Part shown: in pieces, positions 1-8,552 of the stretch
Position numbering within the stretch: the stretch's first letter is position 1
Layout: every line of letters begins with the position of its first letter
From: Chloroflexota bacterium
GTDB lineage: Bacteria; Chloroflexota; Chloroflexia; Chloroflexales; Roseiflexaceae
Length of the DNA stretch: 35,959 nucleotides
Direction of reading: 5' to 3'
NCBI GenBank assembly: GCA_018969485.1
Contig: JAGWYG010000029.1
Coordinates: forward strand, 1 to 35,959
Notes under the pieces: model-generated
The model's input: the letters and a program-made list of their open reading frames with translations, nothing else
What the model was told of the DNA's origin: nothing
The model's database searches: none
Translations under genes and position numbers: made by a program

Positions 1-124
1 CCGCACCCTGCAGCGCGAGCACCTTGGTGATCGCTGCGGTCAGGGTCGTCTTGCCGTGGTCGACGTGGCCGATCGTGCCAACATTGATGTGCGGCTTGTT
101 CCGCTCGAACTTCTGCTTGCCCAT
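1..124 (-). CDS. tuf: Elongation factor Tu, N-terminal 41 codons (cut by window edge)
   Basis: EF-Tu is the GTPase that brings aminoacyl-tRNA to the ribosome. Only the first 41 codons are present, starting [16 protein letters not shown] and containing the G1/P-loop GHVDHGKT at residues 19-26, which is diagnostic. The ATG at 124 is preceded by a GAGGAG ribosome binding site. It is the last gene of the rpsL-rpsG-fusA-tuf string, 72 bases after fusA. The C-terminal remainder lies outside the window. Confidence 0.97.
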   Translation of the reverse strand, partial: MGKQKFERNKPHINVGTIGHVDHGKTTLTAAITKVLALQGA

Positions 125-161
125 TGCTGGTGAATCTCCTCACGTATCGTGATCTCAGGGA

Positions 162-183
162 CGCCGGGAGCATGCCCCCGGCG
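162..183 (-). other. Intercistronic hairpin between fusA and tuf
   Basis: A 7-bp perfect inverted repeat (CGCCGGG / CCCGGCG, 8-base loop) sits in the 72-base gap between the fusA stop and the tuf ribosome binding site. No T-run follows in the direction of transcription, so it is more likely an RNA-processing or attenuating hairpin than a full terminator. Short GC stems arise easily in this composition, so the role is uncertain. Confidence 0.35.
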
Positions 184-196
184 CTGGCTACTGGTA

Positions 197-2287
197 TCAA
201 CCGCGCCGCTTTTCGATGATCTCCTTGGCGAGGTGATCGGGCAGCGCCTGGTAATACGCAAACTCCATCGACGACGTCGCGCGGCCCTGTGTCGCCGAGC
301 GCAGGTCGGTGGTGTACCCGAACATCGACGAGAGCGGCACGTGGGCACGCACCACCTGGGCATTGCCGCGCGCCTCCATGCCCTCAACCTGACCACGCCG
401 CGCATTCAGGTCGCCGAGCACGGTTCCGAGGAAATCCTCGGGGGTGACGACTTCGACCTTCATGATTGGCTCGAGCAACGCCGGGCGACCCTTGCGCACG
501 CCGTCCTTGAGCGCCATCGATGCCGCGATCTTGAATGCCATTTCCGAGGAGTCGACGTCGTGATACGAACCATCATACAGCGTGGCGCGCAGGTCGACGA
601 CCGGATAGCCGGCGAGCACACCAGTCTGCATCGCCTCGCGCAACCCGGCTTCGATCGCGGGGACGTATTCGCGCGGCACGGTGCCGCCGATGATGCCGTT
701 GACGAACTCAAACCCCTTGCCCGGGTCCAGCGGCTCGAAACGCACGCGAACGTGGCCGTACTGACCCTTGCCGCCCGACTGCCGCACAAACTTGCTGTCG
801 ATGTCGCTGCCCTGGGTGATCGCCTCGCGGTACGCAACCTGCGGCTTCCCCTGGTTGGCTTCGACTTTGTACTCGCGCCGCATGCGATCGACGATCACTT
901 CGAGGTGCAGCTCGCCCATGCCCGCGATGATCGTCTGCCCGGTCTCCTGGTCAGTATAGACGCGGAAGGTCGGGTCTTCCTCGCTCAGCTTGCTCAGCGC
1001 GATGGCCATCTTGTCCTGGTCGGCCTTGGTCTTGGGCTCGATGGCCAGCTGGATGACCGGCTCGGGGAACCGGATGCTCTCGAGGACGATCGGATCGCCG
1101 ACGTCGCAGATCGTGTCACCGGTGAAGCTCTGCTTCGGGCCGACCATCGCCGCGATGTCGCCGGCATACACTGCGTCGATGTCTTCGCGGTGATTGGCGT
1201 GCATCTGCAGGATGCGGCCGAGGCGCTCGCGCTGGTTGCGCGTGCTGTTGAGGACGTACGAGCCCTTCTCGATCTTGCCGGCGTAGACCCGGAAGTAGGC
1301 CAGTTTGCCGACGAACGGATCGGCGACGATCTTGAAGACCAGCCCGGTGAATGGGGCATCGTCTGCGACCTGCCGGGTGATGGTGTCGACCTCGTCATCG
1401 TCGAGGTTCTGCCCCGGACGCGCGCCACGGATCGCCGGGCGGTCGAGCGGCGACGGCAGGTAGTCGACCACGGCATCAAGCATGCGCTGCACGCCCTTGT
1501 TGCGCAGCGCCGCGCCACACAGCACCGGCACCAGCCGGCCATCGATCGTCGCCTGCCGCAACGCACGCTTGAGATCATCGGGCGAGATTTCCATGCCCTC
1601 GAGATACATCAGCGTGAGCTCGTCGTCGGTCTCGGCGATCGCCTCGATCATCTGGTTGCGCAACACCTCGGCGGTCTCGGCGACTTCATCGGGGATGTCG
1701 GCCTCCTCGAACCCGCCTTGGTTGTCGGTGTAGATCAGCGCGCGGTTGAGCAGCAGATCGACCTGGCCGCGGAACCGGTCTTCGGAGCCGATTGGCAGCT
1801 GGATGGGCACTGGCGTCGCACCCAGACGATCCCGGATCATCTGCACGGTGCGCTCGAAGTTGGCGCCGATGCGGTCCATCTTGTTGATGAAGCAGATGCG
1901 CGGTACCCGGTACTTGTCCGCCTGACGCCAGACGGTCTCGGACTGCGGCTCGACCCCGGCGACTGCGTCGAAGACGACGACGCCACCATCGAGCACGCGC
2001 AATGAACGCTCGACCTCGACGGTGAAATCGACATGCCCCGGCGTGTCGATGATATTGATGCGGTGGTCGTTCCACTCGGCCGTCGTCGCTGCTGCGGTGA
2101 TCGTAATACCGCGCTCGCGCTCCTGCTCCATGAAGTCCATCACCGCCGTGCCTTCGTGTACCTCGCCGAGCTTGTAAGTTCGCCCGGTATAGTACAGAAT
2201 ACGCTCGGTCGTCGTCGTCTTTCCCGCATCGATGTGGGCGATGATGCCGATATTTCGAATCCGCGCTAGCGGAACTTCACGAGCCAT
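197..2287 (-). CDS. fusA: Elongation factor G
   Basis: EF-G is the translocation GTPase and, with RRF, a ribosome recycling factor. The 696-residue length is normal. GTPase motifs are intact: AHIDAGKT at 17-24, DTPGH at 81-85, NKMD at 135-138, with the switch I sequence RGITI at about 59-63. Domains II-V follow at full length, ending in the typical [19 protein letters not shown]-like tail. The start at 2287 ([12 protein letters not shown]) is chosen because AGGAGA lies 9 bases upstream; an in-frame ATG 11 codons earlier adds residues not usual for the family. It is the third gene of the str operon, 68 bases after rpsG. Confidence 0.98.
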   Translation of the reverse strand: MAREVPLARIRNIGIIAHIDAGKTTTTERILYYTGRTYKLGEVHEGTAVMDFMEQERERGITITAAATTAEWNDHRINIIDTPGHVDFTVEVERSLRVLDGGVVVFDAVAGVEPQSETVWRQADKYRVPRICFINKMDRIGANFERTVQMIRDRLGATPVPIQLPIGSEDRFRGQVDLLLNRALIYTDNQGGFEEADIPDEVAETAEVLRNQMIEAIAETDDELTLMYLEGMEISPDDLKRALRQATIDGRLVPVLCGAALRNKGVQRMLDAVVDYLPSPLDRPAIRGARPGQNLDDDEVDTITRQVADDAPFTGLVFKIVADPFVGKLAYFRVYAGKIEKGSYVLNSTRNQRERLGRILQMHANHREDIDAVYAGDIAAMVGPKQSFTGDTICDVGDPIVLESIRFPEPVIQLAIEPKTKADQDKMAIALSKLSEEDPTFRVYTDQETGQTIIAGMGELHLEVIVDRMRREYKVEANQGKPQVAYREAITQGSDIDSKFVRQSGGKGQYGHVRVRFEPLDPGKGFEFVNGIIGGTVPREYVPAIEAGLREAMQTGVLAGYPVVDLRATLYDGSYHDVDSSEMAFKIAASMALKDGVRKGRPALLEPIMKVEVVTPEDFLGTVLGDLNARRGQVEGMEARGNAQVVRAHVPLSSMFGYTTDLRSATQGRATSSMEFAYYQALPDHLAKEIIEKRRG

Positions 2288-2355
2288 CTGTCGTTCATCT
2301 CCTGTTCGCGCGTCCCCCATAGCCCCATCGCCAGGCGACGACCGTCTCGTATGCG

Positions 2356-2829
2356 TCAGAACCGACCGTAGTGCGAGAATGCGCGGTTGGCTTCGGCCAT
2401 GCGCTGGACATCTTCCTTGCGCTTGATCGTGTTGCCGGTGTTGTTGTAGGCGTCGACCAGTTCGGAGGCGAGCCGCTCGTGCATCGGCCGGCCGCTACGC
2501 GAACGGGCTGACAGTAGCAGCCAGCGCATCGCCAACGACTGGCGACGATCACTCTTGACTTCGACGGGTACCTGGTAGGTGGCGCCGCCGACGCGCCGTG
2601 GCTTGACTTCGATCGCCGGCCCGGCATTGCGCACCGCAATCTCGAAGATTTCCATCGGCGATCGCTTCAGCCGGTCTGCGGCAATCTCGAGCGCACCATA
2701 GACGATCTTCTCGGCCATGCGCTTCTTGCCGCGCTCCATCACCTTATTGATGAACTGCTGCACCGGTACGCTGGTGTAACGTGCGTCTGGCAGCGGAATG
2801 CGCTTTTCGATATTGCCGCGACGGGGCAT
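2356..2829 (-). CDS. rpsG: 30S ribosomal protein S7
   Basis: S7 nucleates assembly of the 30S head by binding the 3' major domain of 16S rRNA and contacts the E-site tRNA. The 157-residue protein starts [10 protein letters not shown] and has the family segments [18 protein letters not shown] and [17 protein letters not shown], with the C-terminal HYGRF typical of shorter S7 proteins. The ATG at 2829 has AGAGG seven bases upstream; the in-frame GTG two codons earlier lies on top of this site and is unlikely. It is second in the str operon. In E. coli S7 represses this operon; whether that holds here cannot be told. Confidence 0.98.
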   Translation of the reverse strand: MPRRGNIEKRIPLPDARYTSVPVQQFINKVMERGKKRMAEKIVYGALEIAADRLKRSPMEIFEIAVRNAGPAIEVKPRRVGGATYQVPVEVKSDRRQSLAMRWLLLSARSRSGRPMHERLASELVDAYNNTGNTIKRKEDVQRMAEANRAFSHYGRF

Positions 2830-2908
2830 GGACACACCTCTTCTGATCGATCGGGAGCATTTCCTCGGGTGCGATCATCATTCACTCTGCGAACGTCTCA
2901 ACGGCGGC

Positions 2909-3346
2909 TCAGCGCTTCTTCTTCACTGGCACCGCGCTCGCCTTCTTGGTCCCGTACTTGGAACGCCCTTGCTTACGGTTCGCGACGCCCTGCGCATCGA
3001 GCGTGCCCCGGACGATGTGATACCGCACCCCGGGCAAGTCCTTGACACGACCACCGCGAATCAGCACAACCGAGTGCTCCTGCAAGTTATGCCCTTCGCC
3101 GGGAATGTATGCCGTCACTTCCATGCCGTTCGACAGACGCACGCGCGCGATTTTGCGCAACGCCGAGTTGGGCTTCTTCGGCGTCATCGTCTTGACTTGC
3201 GTGCATACGCCACGCTTGAACGGCGCCCCTTTGCCACGCGTCAGCTTCCCCTTCAGCACGTTGAGGTGGAAACGCAACGCCGGCGCCTTCACCTTCTTGA
3301 CTACGGGTTTGCGCGGCTTTCGAACGAGCTGGTTGATGGTCGGCAT
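2909..3346 (-). CDS. rpsL: 30S ribosomal protein S12, long form
   Basis: S12 lines the decoding centre and affects accuracy. The 145-residue protein has the streptomycin-region motif TPKKPNS at 55-61 with wild-type lysines, and GGRVKDLPG at 98-106 containing the Asp that is methylthiolated in some bacteria. It is about 20 residues longer than the E. coli protein because of an insertion near residues 24-43 ([20 protein letters not shown]) and has a basic tail ending KKKR. I recall a similar insertion in Chloroflexus-type S12, which supports the taxonomic guess. GAGGAGG precedes the ATG. It is the first gene of the str operon. Confidence 0.98.
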   Translation of the reverse strand: MPTINQLVRKPRKPVVKKVKAPALRFHLNVLKGKLTRGKGAPFKRGVCTQVKTMTPKKPNSALRKIARVRLSNGMEVTAYIPGEGHNLQEHSVVLIRGGRVKDLPGVRYHIVRGTLDAQGVANRKQGRSKYGTKKASAVPVKKKR

Positions 3347-3536
3347 GTGTCTTTCATCCTCCTCGACGACGGTGATTGGTTACGCCCGAGACGATGGTGG
3401 TCAATCGAGTTGCGTGATCCGTTACGGCACAACAAAAAATCGATCACCCCGCTCTGGTCGCGAACCTGGTCGCGCCTTAGATTAGGGCAGTGATACTACG
3501 CGACAATGCACCGTGATTTTGCCACGGCAGAGACGA

Positions 3537-3565
3537 AGTATAGCATGGAGCGGGAGGGATGTCAA
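3537..3565 (-). promoter_or_regulatory. Sigma-70-type promoter of the str operon
   Basis: On the minus strand a perfect -35 TTGACA (3560-3565) and a -10 TATACT (3537-3542) are separated by exactly 17 bases, and TGC precedes the -10, giving an extended -10 as well. Transcription would start near 3530 and leave a leader of about 184 bases before rpsL. This is the best match to consensus in the window, fitting a strongly expressed ribosomal operon. Confidence 0.88.
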
Positions 3566-4287
3566 CCGCACCCCGGGGGCAGCAGGCCTCGTGGCACGGG
3601 CAACAGCACCGCGCGGAGTACCCACGCGATGGCGGCGGGAGCCCGCTGGAGTCACGCGCGCCGGGGGTGCGTCGTCATCGCGCCCAGGGTTGAGCGGTAC
3701 CGCGGGCGGCGGCTCGACGAGCGCAGCAGCAGGCCACGCCTGATCAGCGCAGGCCGCCGACGCGGCGCGGCGCGCTGCGTCGGCCCAGCGAGCGCCGCCA
3801 CGCAACCCGACGCCGTCTCCCCGCGCTCAAGGGATCGCATACTGCTGCGGGATGTTGCCCCCCGTGGCTGTACGCAGCCGCTGGCCAACCGCGCCAGGCG
3901 GTGCGGCAGCAGGCAGGGCGATGCGCGCCGGGCGGCAGCGCCCGGTTCCGCACAGATCACATGGCGGATCGTGGGTCTTCATGTGAGCGCCGCACCAGCC
4001 ACAGGCACGCAGGCCGCGCCATGAGCCCGGCCGCAGCACCAGGCGCCACACGAGCCGCGATCGTGATGCGCAGCGAGACGGAGCCCTTCCGGGCAGCCCC
4101 GCGGCACGGATCGCAGCACAATCGGTCTCGCCGGGCGCAGTCACAGCGACGGCGCGGCCCGGTCGGCGCCCCTGCCCGGGTGCGGCAGGCGTCCGCCGTT
4201 GTACCCGAGCGCTTCGATCGCGTTCCAGAGCGCAGGAGCAACGATCAGGCAGCATTGCGCGGGCCCCGGTCGGCGGGCAGACGCATA
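3566..4287. other. GC-rich spacer between str operon and ABC transporter operon
   Basis: About 720 bases separate the two divergent promoters. Open frames exist on both strands but have no convincing ribosome binding sites and low-complexity Arg/Ala/Pro/Gly translations, as expected of very GC-rich non-coding DNA. The only suggestive stretch is a minus-strand frame near 3827-4030 with two CxxC pairs (see findings). No tRNA cloverleaf, transposase fragment or long repeat was seen. Confidence 0.6.
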
Positions 4288-4317
4288 CGGACACCCGCAG
4301 ACGGCTTATGGTATAAT
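4288..4317 (+). promoter_or_regulatory. Extended -10 promoter of the ABC transporter operon
   Basis: A perfect TATAAT at 4312-4317 is preceded by TGG, giving an extended -10. A weak -35, CGGACA (4288-4293, four of six consensus bases), lies 18 bases upstream. Transcription should start near 4325, about 65 bases before the first ATG at 4390. No other gene precedes the transporter, so this is its likely promoter. Confidence 0.75.
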
Positions 4318-4389
4318 CGCGGGATAACACGAGGTAATCGATTTACACGGCATACGTCATGGACAGCAGGAGCGATCACAGGAGCGGGC

Positions 4390-5355
4390 ATGATCCGGAC
4401 CGAGCGGCTCACCAAGCGGTATGCCAACCACATCGCAGTCGACTCACTCGATCTCGACGTCCGACGCGGCGAGATTTACGGCTTTCTCGGGCCGAACGGC
4501 GCCGGCAAGACCACGACCATCCACATGTTGCTCGGGCTGATCGAGCCATCGAGCGGCACGCTGGATGTCTTCGGCGAGCGCATCACGCCGGGCATGTTCG
4601 CCTACCGGCAGCGCATCGGCGTCGTCGCCGAGGAGCCGCCCGAGGCATCGCGTGCGAGCGCCTGGGAGTTGGTACGGTTCTTCGCCGGCATCTACGGGGT
4701 CGTCCGGCCCGAAGCCACGATGGAGCGTCTGTTCCGGCGCCTCGATCTGTGGAATGTCCGTCATGGCCTGGCGCGCGACTTCTCGCGCGGCATGCGCCAG
4801 AAACTCAGCCTCATCCGCGCCCTGGTTCCCCAACCACAGCTGCTGGTGCTCGATGAACCGGTCAGCGGCCTCGACCCACACGGCATCCGGCAGGTTCGCG
4901 AACTGATCGATGAATACCGCGATGCCGGCGGCACCGTCTTCATCTCCAGCCACATCCTGTCGGAGATCGAGCGCACCGCCGACCGGATCGGCATCCTACA
5001 CGAAGGCCGACTGCTCGTCGAAGACTCGATGGCAGGATTGCGGCGGCGCGTCTCGCAGCGGCAACGGCTGCTGGTCGAGCTGGATCTGGTCGATGATGCC
5101 GTGCTCGCCGCCGTGCGCGGCGAGCCGGGCGTCGTCGACGTAGCGCGCGAAGCACGGCAGATGCGCATCGCCGTGGAGTCCGATGATGATCCACGACCGC
5201 GAATCTCGCGCTGCATCACCGCGGCCGGGCGTGTGATCCTCTCGCTGCAATCCGACGAACTGAGCCTGGAAGAAGCGTTTGTCACATTCACCAGCCAGAA
5301 TGTCCGTGCGCTCAGCGCTGCGGCGGCGACCGCAGCGATCGACAAGGAACGGTGA
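4390..5355 (+). CDS. ABC-2 type transporter ATP-binding protein
   Basis: This is the nucleotide-binding subunit that would power the permease encoded next. The 321-residue protein has Walker A GPNGAGKT (34-41), the ABC signature in the variant form FSRGMRQ (131-137), Walker B LLVLDEP (151-157) and the H-loop His in SSHIL (about 188). The Q-loop region reads VVAEEPPE with no obvious Gln, as happens in some CcmA/NatA-like proteins. A C-terminal domain of roughly 90 residues follows the ATPase core. AGGAG lies six bases before ATG 4390; the frame is open further upstream but lacks a site and conserved sequence. The substrate is unknown. Confidence 0.93.
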   Translation: MIRTERLTKRYANHIAVDSLDLDVRRGEIYGFLGPNGAGKTTTIHMLLGLIEPSSGTLDVFGERITPGMFAYRQRIGVVAEEPPEASRASAWELVRFFAGIYGVVRPEATMERLFRRLDLWNVRHGLARDFSRGMRQKLSLIRALVPQPQLLVLDEPVSGLDPHGIRQVRELIDEYRDAGGTVFISSHILSEIERTADRIGILHEGRLLVEDSMAGLRRRVSQRQRLLVELDLVDDAVLAAVRGEPGVVDVAREARQMRIAVESDDDPRPRISRCITAAGRVILSLQSDELSLEEAFVTFTSQNVRALSAAAATAAIDKER

Positions 5356-5361
5356 TCGCGT

Positions 5362-6234
5362 ATGTCTGAACGCGCCGTGAGTGATGCATCGATCCCGGCC
5401 AGCACTGAATGGAACCTGCGGCGTCGCGTCGCCGGCCAGATCGCGCGCCAGGAGGTCATCGACGCGCTGTATGGCTGGCAGCTGTATGGTGCGACCAGCC
5501 TGGGGCTGATCCTCGGCAGCCTGTTCATCTTCAATGCGCTCTCGTTCGTCGACGAGAGTGGCCTTCTGATCTTTCGCCGGCCGTTCTTCGTCCCGCTGCT
5601 GGTCAGCGTCACGATCATCATCATCGGGCTGACCGCCTGGGCCACGCTGGCGATCGCACGACAGCGCGACCTGGGCGGGTTGCGGGTGTTGTTCTTTGCT
5701 CCGGTCGATGCGGTCGGCGTCATCGGCGGATATGTGATCGCCGGCGCGGCGCTCATGATGATCCAGGTCGCGGCGCTGACGCCGCTGCTGGCGCTGATCG
5801 CGCTGATCGCCAATCTGCCGCTACCAGGCGGCCTGATCATCGGGCTGCTGGCGGCACCCGTGTATGGCGCACTGGGCGTGGCGATCGGCCTGTTCCTCTC
5901 GGCGATTGCGGCAACCAGCCGCAGCGCCCTGTTCTTTCTCGGCGGCGCCTTACTGCTGATCCTCGCCGTCCCCGCCGGCTATGCGGCACTACTCAACGCA
6001 CCGCAGGAGAGTCGCTTCTACGACGCGTTACTGTTCCTGCGCACGATCGTCCGCATGCTGCGCGACATCATCAACTGGATATCACCATTTGCGCTCGCCG
6101 GTGCCGCGCTCGACGCCGGATTGCGCGGTAACTGGTTCGAACTGCTCCGGCTGATCAGCGCCGGCATCCTCGGCGTCGTCGCCTGGGGTGTCGCTGCCAT
6201 CTGGGGCCTGCGCCGCCGTGGAGTGCTGTCATGA
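5362..6234 (+). CDS. ABC-2 type transporter permease subunit
   Basis: The 290-residue protein is very hydrophobic, with about six predicted membrane segments near residues 44-62, 75-98, 115-148, 157-182, 190-210 and 262-282. An N-terminal cytoplasmic stretch precedes the first one. It starts six bases after the ATPase gene ends and its stop overlaps the next start (ATGA), so the three genes are probably translationally coupled. Position and topology make it the membrane partner of the ATPase; the closest general family is the ABC-2 or CcmB-like permeases. The cargo cannot be deduced from the sequence. Confidence 0.85.
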   Translation: MSERAVSDASIPASTEWNLRRRVAGQIARQEVIDALYGWQLYGATSLGLILGSLFIFNALSFVDESGLLIFRRPFFVPLLVSVTIIIIGLTAWATLAIARQRDLGGLRVLFFAPVDAVGVIGGYVIAGAALMMIQVAALTPLLALIALIANLPLPGGLIIGLLAAPVYGALGVAIGLFLSAIAATSRSALFFLGGALLLILAVPAGYAALLNAPQESRFYDALLFLRTIVRMLRDIINWISPFALAGAALDAGLRGNWFELLRLISAGILGVVAWGVAAIWGLRRRGVLS

Positions 6235-7550
6235 AACGTATCCGGCTCATCTTGCGCATGATCAGCGTCGTCGTCGTGGTTCTGGCTGGCGTCGGGCCAG
6301 CATACGCCCAGGTGCCAGACCGGACCACAGCATTTGTGTATGGCGTGAATGCCGCGAATGGCACCACGTATGTCGGGAGTTTTGCGCCGCCGACGGTACG
6401 GACGATTCATGTGCTGGCCAATCGGGTGAATATCATTTCGCCACGGCGGACCGAGATCTACTATTGGCCGATCACCAACGAATACAAAGCCTCGTGGGAG
6501 CTGATGAACGAGCCGGTTGCCGGCACGCTCGAGGTGCTCGCGAACGGTCAGGTGATCACGTCATCCGAGACGGTGAGCTATACCATTCACTACCGACCGC
6601 GCGGCACCGAAGAGAATGCCACGGTCTATCTCGGCGAGGAGGCGCAGCAGCGCCATGCCGAGTTCACGCAGCGACAGATCGACTTTCGCAACGCCCAGGC
6701 GCAATATCTCACCGACCAGCAGCAGTGGATCGAAGCGACCAACGATGCCGGCCGGCGGCGCGAGGCGGGCGAGAACGTCCCGCTGCCGATCCAACCAACG
6801 CCGCCGACGCCGCTCAACATGTACAGCAACGGCATCAACAGTGGCGTGCCCATCGATCTGCCGGCTGGCACCTACCAGCTTCGCCTGCGCCAGCCCGATG
6901 GCTCCATCCTGGCCGACAGCGAGCGCACGCTGGAGGTATTCGACCAGCGGCGCATCACGCTCGGATACACCGTCATGCCCGAGGCGCGCTGGACGACGCC
7001 CGAGCAGATCGACGATGAGCACGACGTGATCGTCGGCCGGCCGAACAGCCGGCTCTACCTGGTGCCGCGCTATGCGCGTGAGTTTGCCGCACGCTCGCTG
7101 ACGCTGCTCGAGAATCCCCAGCGGGACATCGGCGAGAACGCCGAGTGGACCTGGGTGGCCGAGACGCCGCGCACGGCCGGCAGCCTGGCGTTGCGCCGTG
7201 CGAGCGGCACGACTGCCGTGCCGCTGGCGGAGTACCGCGTCGTCCAGACACAAGGCTCGACGCTGGGATACACCGTACAGCCGTACGACGAGGAGCGCCG
7301 CGCGCGCGGGCTCCCCCCCGACATCATCGGATTCCCCGTCTCGCTCGAGCGCGCCGGCGACCAGTACCGCATCGAGATGTTCGACGAGGCCGGGCAACCC
7401 ATCACCACCAGCGCCAGGCTGGTGCGCGTGTCGAGCAACCCGAGCGTGTGGTCGCTGCTGGCCGTCAGCCTGATCCCGGTGATCATCGGCGCGATCGTGA
7501 TGATCCGGCGGCATCGGCGCACGCGCCTGCCGCGCAACGTGGCGGGGTGA
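6231..7550 (+). CDS. Exported, C-terminally membrane-anchored protein of unknown function
   Basis: I do not recognise the family. The 439-residue protein has a clear signal peptide (basic MKRIRLILR, hydrophobic core, probable cleavage after AYA near residue 26), an extracellular region of about 380 residues, then one membrane segment at roughly 408-425 followed by a basic tail RRHRRTR. The exported part looks beta-rich, with a polar Gln/Glu/Arg-rich central stretch (about residues 135-185) and a Pro-rich linker. It overlaps the permease gene by four bases, suggesting it works with the ABC transporter, for example as an accessory or surface-exposed component. That role is inferred from context only. 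Confidence 0.82.
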   Translation: MKRIRLILRMISVVVVVLAGVGPAYAQVPDRTTAFVYGVNAANGTTYVGSFAPPTVRTIHVLANRVNIISPRRTEIYYWPITNEYKASWELMNEPVAGTLEVLANGQVITSSETVSYTIHYRPRGTEENATVYLGEEAQQRHAEFTQRQIDFRNAQAQYLTDQQQWIEATNDAGRRREAGENVPLPIQPTPPTPLNMYSNGINSGVPIDLPAGTYQLRLRQPDGSILADSERTLEVFDQRRITLGYTVMPEARWTTPEQIDDEHDVIVGRPNSRLYLVPRYAREFAARSLTLLENPQRDIGENAEWTWVAETPRTAGSLALRRASGTTAVPLAEYRVVQTQGSTLGYTVQPYDEERRARGLPPDIIGFPVSLERAGDQYRIEMFDEAGQPITTSARLVRVSSNPSVWSLLAVSLIPVIIGAIVMIRRHRRTRLPRNVAG

Positions 7551-7554
7551 TGCG

Positions 7555-8505
7555 ATGGCGTATGACCTCGTCGTCCTCGGTGATCTGGTCGCCGATCTGA
7601 TTGTGCCGGTCGAGCGTCTGCCGATCGAGCCAAACCGCCACAGTTGGGCCGAGGGCATCTTCGTCGAGCCGGGCGGCGCCGGCAACGTGCTGGTCGCAGC
7701 GCGTCGCATGGCGCTCGCGACGGCCTGCATCGGCGCGATCGGCGCGGATCGTTACGGCGCCGAGATGCTCGCGATGCTCGCGACAACCGGGGTCGATGTG
7801 CAGCATGCCCGGATCGATGCGCTGCGCCAGACCGTGCTGTGCATGGTGCTGTCGGACATGGCGGGCCAGCACGTCTATCTGGGCATCAAGGACCGCATCG
7901 GCCGCTGGGGATTCGATCCCGCATGGCTGGCGATCTGCGGCCAGACCCGGGCGTTGTTCACCGACGGCTACACGCTGCGCGATGTGTTTCACCCGGCCGA
8001 CATCGTGGCGGCCATGCAGCGGGCGCAGGCCGCCGGCGCGCTGGTCGCATTCGATCCCGGCCCGAGCATCGCGTACGTCCCGGCCGAGGACGTCGCACCG
8101 GTGCTGCGCCATTGCGACCTGCTGCTGCTGACCTGTGATGAAGCGGAGTTGCTGGCGGGCGCCGGCTCGCGTGCCGCCCTCGCCGGCGCACTGCTCCAGC
8201 GTGGCCCTCGCCTGGTGGTGCTGAAGGATGGCGCCGACGGCTGCTGGGTCGCCGACGCGACTGGCATCGAGCACGTGCCTGGCTTCGCGGTCGATGTAGT
8301 CGACACCGTCGGTGCCGGTGATGCATTCGCCGCGGCGTTCATCGCCGGCCTGCTGCGCGGTGCCACGCCCGCGTGCGCCGCGACGCTCGCCAATGCGATG
8401 GGCGCACTCGTCGCCACCGGCCGCGGCGCCGGCACGCGCATTCCGCCGCGCGACCATCTGCTGGCCATGCTCGCCGCATATCCCGCCGCCCTGGCGGTCG
8501 CGTGA
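7555..8505 (+). CDS. PfkB-family carbohydrate or nucleoside kinase
   Basis: Members of this ribokinase-like family phosphorylate sugars, nucleosides or sugar phosphates with ATP. The 316-residue protein has both family signatures: GGAGNVLVAARRM at 40-52 and DTVGAGDAFAAAFIA at 250-264, with the catalytic Asp at 256 and the GAGD anion hole intact. The substrate-side sequence (residues 1-40) resembles general ribokinase or adenosine-kinase-like proteins without fixing a substrate. It begins four bases after the exported protein ends, and an ADP-ribosylglycohydrolase-like gene follows after 47 bases, so a ribosyl-containing substrate is a reasonable guess. Confidence 0.92.
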   Translation: MAYDLVVLGDLVADLIVPVERLPIEPNRHSWAEGIFVEPGGAGNVLVAARRMALATACIGAIGADRYGAEMLAMLATTGVDVQHARIDALRQTVLCMVLSDMAGQHVYLGIKDRIGRWGFDPAWLAICGQTRALFTDGYTLRDVFHPADIVAAMQRAQAAGALVAFDPGPSIAYVPAEDVAPVLRHCDLLLLTCDEAELLAGAGSRAALAGALLQRGPRLVVLKDGADGCWVADATGIEHVPGFAVDVVDTVGAGDAFAAAFIAGLLRGATPACAATLANAMGALVATGRGAGTRIPPRDHLLAMLAAYPAALAVA

Positions 8506-8552
8506 GAAGACGCAGCCACCCGACGGGTGACTGTATCCATGAGGAGGCCCCA

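Noticed and set aside
149-2005. 618-codon open frame on the plus strand
   Set aside because: It lies entirely opposite fusA; its Asp/His/Leu/Arg-rich translation is the mirror expected from GC-rich codon bias, and it has no ribosome binding site.
3506-4024. Plus-strand 172-codon frame upstream of the ABC genes
   Set aside because: It begins within the str promoter region, lacks a ribosome binding site and has low-complexity sequence.
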